15,714 nucleotides of DNA from Candidatus Accumulibacter iunctus (GTDB taxonomy: Bacteria; Pseudomonadota; Gammaproteobacteria; Burkholderiales; Rhodocyclaceae). Every line of letters starts with the position of its first letter. Positions within the stretch are counted from its first letter, which is position 1. Made by a program: the position numbers and the translations under genes. Below are positions 1 through 7,386 of this stretch, one piece after another. The notes under the pieces were generated by a model. It saw nothing but the letters and a program-made list of their open reading frames with translations, had not been told where the DNA came from and made no database searches. Location: NCBI GenBank assembly GCA_002345025.1, contig DDUX01000169.1:1-15714 (forward strand). Reading direction: 5' to 3'.

Positions 1-2
1 CG

Positions 3-521
3 GTCGGCTTCAAGGAGGCGGCCGATGTCGTCGTCGAGGGGAACGAGATCATCTACTGCGCGATCGGCGTCGGTCTCGACATGTCGCCATTCGAGCCGGA
101 CACGACGATCACCATTCGTGGCAACCGCATCGCCTACAACGGCATCGGGGTCAGCTTCCTGTCCGACAAGAAGGGCACCATCATCGAGCACAACGTCTTC
201 GAGGGAAATCTGACGCAGGTGGCCATGGGCGACACCGGCAGCGCCAGCCGCAACCTCTGGCGCGGCAACTACTGGGACGACTATCAGGGCTTCGACCGCG
301 ACCAGGACGGCGTCGGCGACCGCCCGCACGAACTCTACGCCTATACCGATCAGCTGTGGATGGAGGTGCCTTACGCCCGCTTCTTCCGCAACGCGCCAAT
401 GATGGAAACGCTCGATTTCCTCGAACGCCTGGCGCCGTTTTCGACCCCGGTGATGTTGCTGCGCGACGAGCAGCCGGTTTTCAACAAGCCGCCGGAGACC
501 AGCAAGAGGTCCGTCAAATGA
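3..521 (+). CDS. nosD: NosD, periplasmic copper-centre maturation protein (3' part)
   Basis: The reading frame is open from the first complete codon at the window edge to a TGA at 519-521, so only the last 172 residues are present. The visible part has short alternating beta-strand repeats with GN-type turns (EGNEI, RGNRIAYNGIG, EHNVFEGN), typical of a right-handed parallel beta-helix, followed by the NYWDDYQGFDRDQDGVGD segment near the C-terminus that is characteristic of NosD. NosD is exported to the periplasm and works with the NosFY ABC transporter and NosL to assemble the Cu sites of nitrous-oxide reductase. Its stop overlaps the nosG start (ATGA at 518-521), which points to translational coupling. 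The signal peptide is outside the window. Identification is confident from motif and operon context. Confidence 0.93.
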   Translation, partial: VGFKEAADVVVEGNEIIYCAIGVGLDMSPFEPDTTITIRGNRIAYNGIGVSFLSDKKGTIIEHNVFEGNLTQVAMGDTGSASRNLWRGNYWDDYQGFDRDQDGVGDRPHELYAYTDQLWMEVPYARFFRNAPMMETLDFLERLAPFSTPVMLLRDEQPVFNKPPETSKRSVK

Positions 522-1420
522 ACGACAAGAGGGAAACTGAAGCCGCATCTGAAGCCGCGCCCCTTTCGCCCGCGGGTGAAGCCGCTCCGGTGGTCAACAA
601 CCGGCGCGCCAGGGCGCCGGTCCGCAAGCAGGCCAACCGGCGCAAGTTCATTCGCTCGGCGGTGATGATCGGCGGGGTGCTCGGCCTGGCGATGCTCGGC
701 TACGTTCCCGTTGCCGGCGCCCAGCGCACCCGCCTGCGGCCGCCCGGTGCGCTCGAGGAGAGCGATTTCCTCGCCTCGTGCATCAAGTGCGGACAGTGCG
801 TGCAGGTCTGCCCGGTGGCGGCGATCAGGCTCGACGACATCGACAGCGGCTTCGGCATCGGCGTCCCCTGGATCGACGCCCGCGCGCAGGCCTGCGACTT
901 CTCCTGCGATGCGGTGCAGTGCATCCTCGCCTGCCCGACGGGCTCGCTGACCTACCACAAGCCGGCCGCGCTGGCCACCCGCCCGGGAATGCCGCTGGCG
1001 CGGGCGCCGCTGCTCAAGGCGAAGGAGAAGGATGCCGAGCCGACACTGAATCTCGCCGAGCGCATGGGGATTGCCCGTCTGTCGCGCCCCGACTCGTGCC
1101 TGGCGGTGCAGGGCAAGGGTTTTCGCGGCCAGGCGCGCGGCGCCGACTTCCGCGGCAGACTGCGCTACGTCGAGCGTGACCGCTGGCGCCCGGTGGCCGT
1201 TCGCGACCACCCCTACGAGCGGGATCTGTGCAACCTGTGCGTCAGCGAGTGCCCGATTGGCGACGCGATCACGATGCTGGCGACGGTCGCCGCCGACGGC
1301 CGCCGGCAGTACCAGCCACAGGTGCTCGAGCAGTGTGTCGGTTGCGGCGTCTGCGAGATGATCTGCCCGGTCGACCCGGCGGCGATCGTCATCGACGCCC
1401 GCCAGCCTTGGGCGATCTGA
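518..1420 (+). CDS. nosG: NosG, NapG-like polyferredoxin
   Basis: This 300-residue protein starts at ATG 518, with an AGAGG ribosome-binding site at 505-509. The N-terminus has about 40 hydrophilic residues, then RRKFIRS (41-47) and a hydrophobic stretch ending near AGA, resembling a twin-arginine export signal, so the Fe-S domain is probably periplasmic. Cysteine groups follow in order: CIKCGQCVQVCP (from residue 88), CDFSCDAVQCILACP, CNLCVSECP and CVGCGVCEMICP, enough for up to four [4Fe-4S] clusters. It resembles NapG of nitrate reductase systems. Its place between nosD and a NapH-like gene in a cluster without visible nosR matches the NosG of clade II nos operons, where NosG/NosH are thought to carry electrons from quinol to NosZ. 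The long stretch before the twin arginines is somewhat unusual. Confidence 0.88.
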   Translation: MNDKRETEAASEAAPLSPAGEAAPVVNNRRARAPVRKQANRRKFIRSAVMIGGVLGLAMLGYVPVAGAQRTRLRPPGALEESDFLASCIKCGQCVQVCPVAAIRLDDIDSGFGIGVPWIDARAQACDFSCDAVQCILACPTGSLTYHKPAALATRPGMPLARAPLLKAKEKDAEPTLNLAERMGIARLSRPDSCLAVQGKGFRGQARGADFRGRLRYVERDRWRPVAVRDHPYERDLCNLCVSECPIGDAITMLATVAADGRRQYQPQVLEQCVGCGVCEMICPVDPAAIVIDARQPWAI

Positions 1421-2382
1421 TGAGCGCCAGCGAACGTCTGCGCGTCATGTTCGGCGCCGCGCCGCTGAAGCCGGAGCGGGTCACGCCGGCAGCGCAACAG
1501 GTACACCAGCTGAAGCGGATGACCAAGGCCGACTTCGAAGCCCTGAAGCAGCATGCGCGCGACCATCAGCTGGTCAACCACAAGTGGCGCAACCGCCGCT
1601 GGGCGGTGCTGCTTCTCGTCAACCTGCTGTTCACGTTCTCGTTCTGGCTCGACATCCAGATGCTCGAGGGGTCGCTGACTGCGTCACGCTTCGTCGGCTT
1701 CCACCTGATCGACCTCAACTCGGCGCTGCAGGTGATGCTGGCGCACCGGCATGTGATCGTCAATCTGTTCATCGGCACGGCGACGGTTTTCGTCCTCTGG
1801 GTGGCACTCGGCGGCCGCTCCTTCTGTTCCTGGGTCTGCCCGTACCACATCGTCGCCGAATGGTTCGAGTGGCTGCACCTGAAGCTGGCGGCGAGGAAGC
1901 TGGTCAGCGATCACGAGTTCCATCGTGGCGCGCGCAGCGTCTTATGGTTCGCCTTCGCCCTGCTCGCCGTGCTCAGCGGCTACACCGTCTTCGAGACCAT
2001 CTCGCCGACCGGCATCCTGTCGCGGGCGCTGATCTACGGGCCGTCGCTGGCACTCGGCTGGGTTCTCCTGCTGCTGCTCTTCGAGGTCCTCTACTCGCGC
2101 CGCGCGTGGTGCCGCTACGTCTGCCCGATCGGAATGACCTATGGTATGGTGGGCGCCATTTCGCCGCTGCGGGTCGAGTACCGGCTCGAACACTGCTTCC
2201 ACGAAGGCGATTGCCGCAAGGTGTGCCTGGTGCCGCATGTCCTCGACGTCGTCATCAAGGGGCGCGCCGCCGACCTGAAAACGCCGATCGGGCCGGACTG
2301 CACCCGCTGCGGGCTGTGCGTCGATGTCTGCCCGAGCGGTGCTCTGGTCTTCGGCATCAAGGGCCTCAACAGGCTGCTCTGA
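1420..2382 (+). CDS. nosH: NosH, NapH-like membrane ferredoxin (quinol dehydrogenase)
   Basis: The 320-residue protein starts at ATG 1420, overlapping the nosG stop by one base (TGATG). It has about four membrane segments (around residues 60-80, 112-132, 172-192 and 208-226). Two CxxxCP motifs at membrane edges (FCSWVCP at 135-141, WCRYVCP at 230-236) are the hallmark of the NapH/NosR/CcoG membrane family. A C-terminal cytoplasmic ferredoxin part holds a complete CTRCGLCVDVCP (294-305) and a degenerate CFHEGDCRKVC (259-269), in which the second cysteine position is glutamate. Its expected role is to take electrons from menaquinol or ubiquinol and pass them to NosG and periplasmic cytochromes for N2O reduction. 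Family and operon context are clear; the exact cluster content is not. Confidence 0.87.
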   Translation: MSASERLRVMFGAAPLKPERVTPAAQQVHQLKRMTKADFEALKQHARDHQLVNHKWRNRRWAVLLLVNLLFTFSFWLDIQMLEGSLTASRFVGFHLIDLNSALQVMLAHRHVIVNLFIGTATVFVLWVALGGRSFCSWVCPYHIVAEWFEWLHLKLAARKLVSDHEFHRGARSVLWFAFALLAVLSGYTVFETISPTGILSRALIYGPSLALGWVLLLLLFEVLYSRRAWCRYVCPIGMTYGMVGAISPLRVEYRLEHCFHEGDCRKVCLVPHVLDVVIKGRAADLKTPIGPDCTRCGLCVDVCPSGALVFGIKGLNRLL

Positions 2383-2394
2383 ACGGGGTTGCGC

Positions 2395-3267
2395 ATGATC
2401 CGTTTCACCGACGTCGGCAAGGATTTCAGGAAGCAGCGCGTGCTCGACGGGGTCAACCTGGAGATCGCTCCCGGCGAGCGGATCGCCCTGATCGGGTCGA
2501 ACGGCGCCGGCAAGACGACGCTGATCCGCTGCCTGCTCGGCGAGTACAGGCATCAGGGCGAGGTGACGATCGGCGGCCTGGCGCCGCGCAGCGAGCGCAC
2601 GCAGGTCCTCGGCAAGGTCGGTTTCGTGCCGCAACTGCCGCCGCCACTGAAGATGCCGGTTGGCCAGTTGCTCGGCTTTGCCGCCGCCGTCTGCGGCACC
2701 GACGCCGAGCGCATGCACGCGCTTGCCCGCCGTCTCGGCCTCGACGTCGGCAGCATCCTGGCGCGGCCGTTCAATCGCCTCTCCGGCGGCATGAAACAGA
2801 AGCTGCTGATCGCCATCGCGCTTGGCCGCGATACCGAGCTGCTGGTGATGGACGAGCCGGCCGCCAACCTCGACCCGGAGGCACGCCACATCTTCTTCAA
2901 CCTGCTCGCCGAGCGCCTTGGCAGCACGACGATGATCATTTCCAGCCACCGCCTCGACGAAGTCGCCTCACTCGTCAACCGCGTCGTCGAGATGGATACC
3001 GGGCGCATCGTCCTTGACGACCGCGTCGCCGAGGAGTCCCGCTTCTCCGCCCTGTTCGAGGTGCATCTGACGCTCGCGCGCGCCGACGCGGCGATCGCCC
3101 GCACCCTCGGCAGCTGGCAGTTTGCCGACCGGCGGGCGGGCGTCGAATGGCACGGGACGGTGTCCGGAGCCGACCGTCTGCGTTTTCTCGGCATGGTCGC
3201 GCGCTACGTCGGCCTGCTGTCGCGCATCGAGATGCACGAAGTCGACGCCGCGGTCGTCCTGCAATGA
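2395..3267 (+). CDS. nosF: NosF, ABC transporter ATP-binding protein
   Basis: This 290-residue ABC ATPase has every core motif: Walker A GSNGAGKTT (34-42), Q-loop glutamine 80 (FVPQ), signature LSGGMKQK (129-136), Walker B LLVMDEP (149-155) and the H-loop histidine 185 (SSHR). A C-terminal extension of about 80 residues follows, as in NosF. It powers the NosY permease; the NosDFY complex supplies what is needed for NosZ copper-site assembly (a sulfur species or copper handed over via NosL, depending on the model). The start was taken at ATG 2395, six bases after a GGGG; a TTG at 2389 in the same frame would add two residues. It lies 12 bases after the nosH stop and is followed 13 bases later by nosL. 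Confidence 0.93.
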   Translation: MIRFTDVGKDFRKQRVLDGVNLEIAPGERIALIGSNGAGKTTLIRCLLGEYRHQGEVTIGGLAPRSERTQVLGKVGFVPQLPPPLKMPVGQLLGFAAAVCGTDAERMHALARRLGLDVGSILARPFNRLSGGMKQKLLIAIALGRDTELLVMDEPAANLDPEARHIFFNLLAERLGSTTMIISSHRLDEVASLVNRVVEMDTGRIVLDDRVAEESRFSALFEVHLTLARADAAIARTLGSWQFADRRAGVEWHGTVSGADRLRFLGMVARYVGLLSRIEMHEVDAAVVLQ

Positions 3268-3280
3268 GGCGGCCAGCGCG

Positions 3281-3754
3281 ATGAAGCGACGCAGCTTTCT
3301 CGAGATCCTCCCGCTCGCCGTTGCCGGCCCGTGCTGCCGGGCGGCGCTCGCCGGCGGGCTGGCGGTGTCGCTGGGTGGCTGCATCGGCGAACCGACCAGC
3401 GGTCCGGTCGACATCAAGTGGGACCGCGACGTCGACCCGCGTTGCGGAATGGTGATCAGCGACCGGCGCTTCGCAGTGCAGATCCGCGCGCCCGGCGGCA
3501 AGGTGGCGAAGTTCGACGACATCGGCTGCGCCATCTTCTGGCTGGCGCAGCAGCCGTTCACCGAGGAGACGCCGCAACTCGAGTACTGGGTCGCCGACTA
3601 CCGCAGCGGAGGCTGGATCGACGCCCGGCGCGCGCACTACCTGGCGGGGAAGAAGAGCCCGATGGGCTATCACTTCGCCGCCCTCGCCGCTGCCGACGAC
3701 GGGACGATCGCCTACCCCGAAATGAAGGCGCGCATCGTCGCGCGCGGCAAGTGA
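3281..3754 (+). CDS. nosL: NosL, copper-binding lipoprotein chaperone
   Basis: The 157-residue protein starts at ATG 3281. Its N-terminus combines a twin-arginine-like KRRSFLE with a hydrophobic segment and a lipobox LGGC (31-34), so Cys34 is the probable lipidated residue. The mature protein has the RCGM motif (54-57), where NosL proteins bind Cu(I) with a cysteine and a methionine, and later the YHFAALAAAD-type segment of the family. NosL is an outer- or inner-membrane-anchored periplasmic metallochaperone that delivers copper to NosZ through NosDFY. Here it sits between nosF and nosY, separating the two ABC transporter genes, whereas in Wolinella nosL follows nosY. Two further cysteines (PCC, 17-19) lie within the signal region and would be removed. 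Confidence 0.88.
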   Translation: MKRRSFLEILPLAVAGPCCRAALAGGLAVSLGGCIGEPTSGPVDIKWDRDVDPRCGMVISDRRFAVQIRAPGGKVAKFDDIGCAIFWLAQQPFTEETPQLEYWVADYRSGGWIDARRAHYLAGKKSPMGYHFAALAAADDGTIAYPEMKARIVARGK

Positions 3755-3764
3755 GGCGCCGGCG

Positions 3765-4592
3765 ATGAACCCGCTCCTTCTCACCGCCCGCCTGGACATC
3801 GTCGAGTCGCTGCGCGCCCGCTGGTTCCTGATCTACAGCCTGGTTTTCGGCGGCATCGTCGCGCTGCTCTTCGCCTTCGGCCTGACCGAGTCGCGCGTGC
3901 TCGGCTTCATCGGCCTGTCGCGACTGCTGGTGACCTACATCCAGCTGACGATGGCGATCCTGCCGGTCTTCGTTCTCATCACCACCGTCCGCTCGGTCGC
4001 CGGTGACCGTGAGGCGGGCGTCTTCGAATACCTGCTGTCGCTGCCGGTATCGCTGTCCGCGTGGTTCTGGGGCAAGATCCTCGGCCGCTACGTGACCATC
4101 TTCCTGCCGGTATTCGCCGCCATGCTGGCCGCCGTCCTCTGGTCGCTGTTCCGGTCGATCGAGGTGCCGTGGGCGATGTTCTTCTATTACACCGGCCTGC
4201 TGGCGGCGATGGCGTGGTGCTTCCTGGGGATTGGCATGCTGATCTCGTCGCTGGCGCGCGGCACCGACGTCGCCCAGGGCGCTGCCTTCATGGTCTGGCT
4301 GACGATGCTGCTGTTCCTCGACCTGATCCTGCTTGGGGTGATGATCCAGGGGCGGGTGACCCCCGAAGTCGCGGTCGGCATCGCGCTGCTCAACCCGCTG
4401 CAGGTGTTCCGCACGGCGGCGCTGGCGATGTTCGACCCGCAACTGATCGTCCTCGGGCCGTCGGCCTACGTCATCCTCGATCTCTTCGGCAGCAGCGGTT
4501 ACCGCGTCTATGCGCTGCTCTATCCACTCGCCGTCGGTTCGCTCTGCGCGCTGTTCGGTTATCTGAGCTTCCGTCGCAGTGACCTGCCGTAG
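3765..4592 (+). CDS. nosY: NosY, ABC transporter permease
   Basis: This is a 275-residue integral membrane protein with about six hydrophobic segments: roughly residues 20-42, 60-80, 102-125, 138-160, 170-192 and 250-270. It also has the conserved cytoplasmic motif REAGVFEYLLSLPVS between the second and third segments. Length and layout fit NosY, the membrane partner of NosF, belonging to the ABC-2 permease family. It starts at ATG 3765, ten bases after the nosL stop. Its 3' end overlaps the following thioredoxin gene by 14 bases in a different frame. Operon position makes the identification secure. Confidence 0.92.
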   Translation: MNPLLLTARLDIVESLRARWFLIYSLVFGGIVALLFAFGLTESRVLGFIGLSRLLVTYIQLTMAILPVFVLITTVRSVAGDREAGVFEYLLSLPVSLSAWFWGKILGRYVTIFLPVFAAMLAAVLWSLFRSIEVPWAMFFYYTGLLAAMAWCFLGIGMLISSLARGTDVAQGAAFMVWLTMLLFLDLILLGVMIQGRVTPEVAVGIALLNPLQVFRTAALAMFDPQLIVLGPSAYVILDLFGSSGYRVYALLYPLAVGSLCALFGYLSFRRSDLP

Positions 4593-5112
4593 CCTGCTGC
4601 GCCGACTGCGGCGCCTCGTCCTCACGGCACTCGTCGTGCTGCCGCTGGCGGCGGCGAATGCCGCCGAAGCGCCGTCGCCGTCCACGGCGCCGCTCTTCGC
4701 GCTGACGCTCGCCGATGCCGACAACCGGCCGCTGCCGCTCGAGTCGCTGCGCGGCAAGCCGCTGCTGGTCAATTTCTGGGCCCGCTGGTGCGCGCCGTGT
4801 CGCAAGGAGATCCCCGAACTGGCCGAGCTGCAGAAGCGCTACGGCAGCCGCGGGCTGGTCGTCGTCGGCATCGCCGTCGAGGACGCCGACCGGCGCGAGG
4901 CGCTCGCCGACTTTGCGCGCGCCCATGACATGAACTACCGCTGGCTGATCGGCGGCAGCGAGCGCAGCATCGAACTGATGCGGGCACTCGGCAACACCAG
5001 GTCCGGGCTACCGTTCACCGTCTTCATCGACCGTGACGGCCGGCTGCGGCAGGCGAGACTCGGCGCCATGAGCCGGGCGGAGATGGAAGACGCCGTGCGA
5101 CGGCTCTTCTGA
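4579..5112 (+). CDS. TlpA/ResA-like periplasmic thioredoxin
   Basis: The 177-residue protein begins at GTG 4579, inside the end of nosY (14-base overlap). Residues 8-29 look like a signal peptide (an arginine-rich start, then LVLTALVVLPLAAANA), giving a periplasmic protein. The thioredoxin fold carries WARWCAPCRKE (active cysteines 71 and 74) and a probable cis-proline at 145 (GLPFTVFID). The sequence resembles the TlpA/ResA group, which reduces cysteines in cytochrome c apoproteins or copper-binding proteins. Its overlap with nosY suggests a part in NosZ maturation, for example keeping the NosL or NosZ CuA cysteines reduced, but this is inference. It could equally serve the downstream nir genes or general cytochrome c biogenesis. 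It is not NosX, which is an ApbE-type flavin transferase. Confidence 0.85.
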   Translation: MTCRSLLRRLRRLVLTALVVLPLAAANAAEAPSPSTAPLFALTLADADNRPLPLESLRGKPLLVNFWARWCAPCRKEIPELAELQKRYGSRGLVVVGIAVEDADRREALADFARAHDMNYRWLIGGSERSIELMRALGNTRSGLPFTVFIDRDGRLRQARLGAMSRAEMEDAVRRLF

Positions 5113-5114
5113 GT

Positions 5115-5130
5115 GGCGGCAGGCGCCGCC
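5115..5130 (+). terminator. GC hairpin just after the thioredoxin gene, possible operon end
   Basis: Two bases after the TGA of the thioredoxin gene, GGCGGC (5115-5120) pairs perfectly with GCCGCC (5125-5130) around a four-base loop. No T-tract follows, so intrinsic termination would be weak; it may instead protect the nos mRNA end or act with Rho. A hairpin with the same stem follows nirH. Confidence 0.35.
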
Positions 5131-5137
5131 GTGCTCG

Positions 5138-5167
5138 TTGCCAGGCGGCGGCCAGTCTGGCGATAAT
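5138..5167 (+). promoter_or_regulatory. Candidate sigma-70 promoter for nirF-DL-G-H
   Basis: TTGCCA (5138-5143, five of six consensus bases) and GATAAT (5162-5167, five of six) are 18 bases apart, in the 120-base gap before nirF. Transcription would start near 5174, leaving a leader of about 60 bases. No convincing FNR/DNR box (TTGAT-N4-ATCAA) was seen near -41. The site is seen by eye only. Confidence 0.4.
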
Positions 5168-5222
5168 TGAATTCCGCGGCAGCGGAGCGGTGGTACCTGA
5201 CGCGAGTCCGGCAGCGCCGTCT

Positions 5223-5227
5223 GGAGG
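5223..5227 (+). promoter_or_regulatory. Ribosome-binding site deciding the nirF start
   Basis: GGAGG sits directly against an ATG at 5228 (no spacer) and six bases before a second in-frame ATG at 5234. The spacing supports 5234 as the true start and yields a shorter, more typical lipoprotein signal. Confidence 0.7.
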
Positions 5228-5233
5228 ATGAAA

Positions 5234-6397
5234 ATGAAAAGAATGCTGTTTCTGCTGTCGATGCTGCTCCTGACCGGCTGCGCGGCGCCGACCCTGCGCG
5301 GTACCGGCGATCTCGGCGTCGTCATCGAGCGCGCCAGCGGTCACGTGACCCTCGTCGATACCACCCGGCGGCAGCCTTACGCCCGCATCGGCGGCCTCGG
5401 CGACCTCTCGCACGCGTCGGTGGTGTTCTCGCGCGATGGCCGCCACGCCTACGTCTTCGGCCGTGACGGCGGCCTGACGAAGCTCGACCTGCTGCAGGCG
5501 ACGATCGTCCGCCGCGTCCTGCAGTCGGGCAACGCGATCGGCGGCTCGATCTCGCAGGATGGGCGGATCGTCGTCGCGCAGAACTACAGCCCGGGCGGCA
5601 TCAAGGCCTTCGACGCCGAGACGCTCGAGCTGCTGTCCGAGGTCCCCGCCGAGTACGCGCCGGGCAGCTTCTCGAAGGTCGTCGGCCTCGTTGACCTCAG
5701 CGGCAATCGCTTTGCCTACGCACTCTTCGACGGCGGCGAGATCTGGGTCAGCGATTTCTCCGATCCGACGAAGCCGCAGAGCCAGCGCTATCCCGCCGGC
5801 CTGCAGCCCTACGACGGGCTGGTGACTCCCGACGGCCGCTTCTACCTCGCCGGCCTGTTCGGCGAGGACGGCGTCGCGCTCCTCGATACCTGGCTGCCGG
5901 AGCAGGGCAGTCGGCGCATCCTGCAGGGCTACGGACGCGGCCAGGAGAAGCTGCCGGTGTTCAAGATGCCGCATCTGCGCGGCTGGTCGATGGCGCAGGG
6001 CCGTGCCTACCTGCCGGCGATCGGCCGCCACGAGGTGCTGGTGGTCGATGGCGGCAACTGGCAGGAGGTCGGCCGCATCCCGGTCAAGGGGCAGCCGGTG
6101 TTCGTCATGGCGCGCCCGGATGGCCGGCAGGTCTGGGTCAACTACGCCTTTCCCGACAACGGCTGGGTCGAGGTGATCGATACGCTGAGCGGCAAGGTGG
6201 TGCAGACCCTCGAGCCCGGCCGGGCGATCCTGCACATGGAGTTCACCCCGCGTGGCGAGCACGTCTGGCTTTCCGCGCGCGACGACAACAAGGTGGTGAT
6301 CTACGACACCGCACGCTTCGAGAAGATCGCCGAGTTCCCGGCGCAGGCGCCGAGCGGCATCTTCTTCACCAGCCGTGCCGCGCGCACCGGATTCTGA
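5234..6397 (+). CDS. nirF: NirF, haem d1 biosynthesis lipoprotein
   Basis: The 387-residue protein begins MKRMLFLL and has a lipobox LTGC with Cys16 as the probable lipid anchor, so it is a membrane-tethered periplasmic protein. The rest is an eight-bladed beta-propeller of the cytochrome cd1 d1-domain type, with repeated strands such as GYGRGQEKLPVFKMPHLRGW and the ending HVWLSARDDNKVVIYDT. The propeller resembles the d1-binding domain of NirS and NirN. NirF is required for haem d1 formation and binds a late d1 intermediate; its exact reaction is still debated. It starts the nir part of the window, 121 bases after the thioredoxin gene, and is followed five bases later by nirDL. Start choice rests on the GGAGG spacing. 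Confidence 0.93.
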   Translation: MKRMLFLLSMLLLTGCAAPTLRGTGDLGVVIERASGHVTLVDTTRRQPYARIGGLGDLSHASVVFSRDGRHAYVFGRDGGLTKLDLLQATIVRRVLQSGNAIGGSISQDGRIVVAQNYSPGGIKAFDAETLELLSEVPAEYAPGSFSKVVGLVDLSGNRFAYALFDGGEIWVSDFSDPTKPQSQRYPAGLQPYDGLVTPDGRFYLAGLFGEDGVALLDTWLPEQGSRRILQGYGRGQEKLPVFKMPHLRGWSMAQGRAYLPAIGRHEVLVVDGGNWQEVGRIPVKGQPVFVMARPDGRQVWVNYAFPDNGWVEVIDTLSGKVVQTLEPGRAILHMEFTPRGEHVWLSARDDNKVVIYDTARFEKIAEFPAQAPSGIFFTSRAARTGF

Positions 6398-6402
6398 CCC
6401 CG

Positions 6403-7386
6403 ATGATCGACAGCGGCGCCCTCGACTTCCGTCTGCTCAACGAGTTCCAGCGCGATTTTCCGCTCTGCCCGGCGCCGTTCGCCGAACTGGCGTCGCGTCT
6501 CGGCGTCGCCGAGAGCCTGGTGCTGCAGGGACTCGAGTCGCTGCGCCGCGAGGGCAAGATCGCTCGCGTCGGCGCAGTCTTTGCTCCCAAGCGCATCGGC
6601 GCCAGCACCCTGGCGGCGATGGCCGTGCCAGCCGGAAAGCTGTCGGCGGTCGCCGAGGCGGTGAGTCGCTTTCCGGAGGTGAACCACAACTACGAGCGCG
6701 AGCACCGCTACAACCTCTGGTTCGTCGTCACCGCCGGCTCGGAAGGACGGTTGCACGCGACCCTCGGCGCCATCGAGCAACTCGCTGACTGTCCGCTGCT
6801 GCGTCTGCCGATGCTGCGCGAGTATCACATCGACCTCGGCTTCGCCCTCGGCGGCAAGGCCGCGCCGAGCAGCAGGCGCGCCCCCGTGCGGCAGCCGCTG
6901 CTGCCGCCGAAGTCGCTCGACGAGCAGGAGCGGCGGCTCGTCGTCGCCCTGCAGGAGGGACTGCCGCTGTTCATCCGGCCGTTCTCGGTTCTTGCCAGCC
7001 GCATCGGCTGCGACGAGGGCGAAGTGCTCGAGCGCATCCATCGCTGGTGCGCCGAAGGCATCATCAAGCGCTTCGGCGTCATCGTCAGGCACCACGAACT
7101 CGGCTACACCGCCAACGCCATGCTGGTGCACGACATACCCGACGGCGCGGTCGACGAGGTTGGCGAGCAACTGGCGCGCGTCGATGGCGTCAATCTGTGC
7201 TACCGGCGGCCGCGGATCCTGCCGGACTGGCCGTACAACCTCTTCTGCATGATCCACGGTCAGGCACGCAGCGAAGTGGCGGCGGCGATCGCCGGGCTGC
7301 GCGAGCGGCTCGGTCTGGCGGACTACGCGCACGAAATCCTCTTCTCGCTGACCCGCTTCAAGCAGAGCGGCGCCCGTTATGCCTGA
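6403..7386 (+). CDS. nirDL: NirDL, fused sirohaem decarboxylase subunits
   Basis: This 327-residue protein contains two AsnC/Lrp-like units. Residues 1-150 form a NirD-type half, with a winged-helix start and the motif HNYERE (95-100) followed by YNLWFV. Residues 173-327 form a NirL-type half, with CYRRPRILPDWPYNLFCMIHG from residue 266. A short proline/arginine-rich linker joins them. NirD/L/G/H together remove the acetate side-chain carboxyl groups of sirohaem to give 12,18-didecarboxysirohaem on the way to haem d1; the enzyme is cytoplasmic. The D-L fusion is known in several denitrifiers and is therefore natural rather than a sequencing fault. Its end overlaps nirG by eight bases (ATG at 7379, stop at 7384-7386), implying coupled translation. 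Confidence 0.92.
   Translation: MIDSGALDFRLLNEFQRDFPLCPAPFAELASRLGVAESLVLQGLESLRREGKIARVGAVFAPKRIGASTLAAMAVPAGKLSAVAEAVSRFPEVNHNYEREHRYNLWFVVTAGSEGRLHATLGAIEQLADCPLLRLPMLREYHIDLGFALGGKAAPSSRRAPVRQPLLPPKSLDEQERRLVVALQEGLPLFIRPFSVLASRIGCDEGEVLERIHRWCAEGIIKRFGVIVRHHELGYTANAMLVHDIPDGAVDEVGEQLARVDGVNLCYRRPRILPDWPYNLFCMIHGQARSEVAAAIAGLRERLGLADYAHEILFSLTRFKQSGARYA

Noticed and set aside
1942..2949. Long minus-strand open frame (335 codons) opposite nosH and nosF
   Set aside because: It is antisense to two genes with complete motifs. Long antisense frames are common in GC-rich DNA, and it has no ribosome-binding site or recognisable domain.
1584..3017. Plus-strand open frame of 477 codons crossing the nosH/nosF junction
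   Set aside because: It lies out of frame over both real genes and is dominated by R, P and A, as expected from an out-of-frame reading.
5228..5230. ATG at 5228 as the nirF start
   Set aside because: GGAGG directly abuts it with no spacer; ATG 5234 has normal spacing and gives a standard lipoprotein signal.
5113..5233. FNR/DNR/NarR-type operator before nirF
   Set aside because: I looked for TTGAT-N4-ATCAA and close variants around the promoter-like site and found none good enough to report.
5024..6262. Long minus-strand open frame (412 codons) opposite nirF
   Set aside because: It is the mirror frame of a clear NirF; its composition is a low-complexity mix of R, A, D and E.
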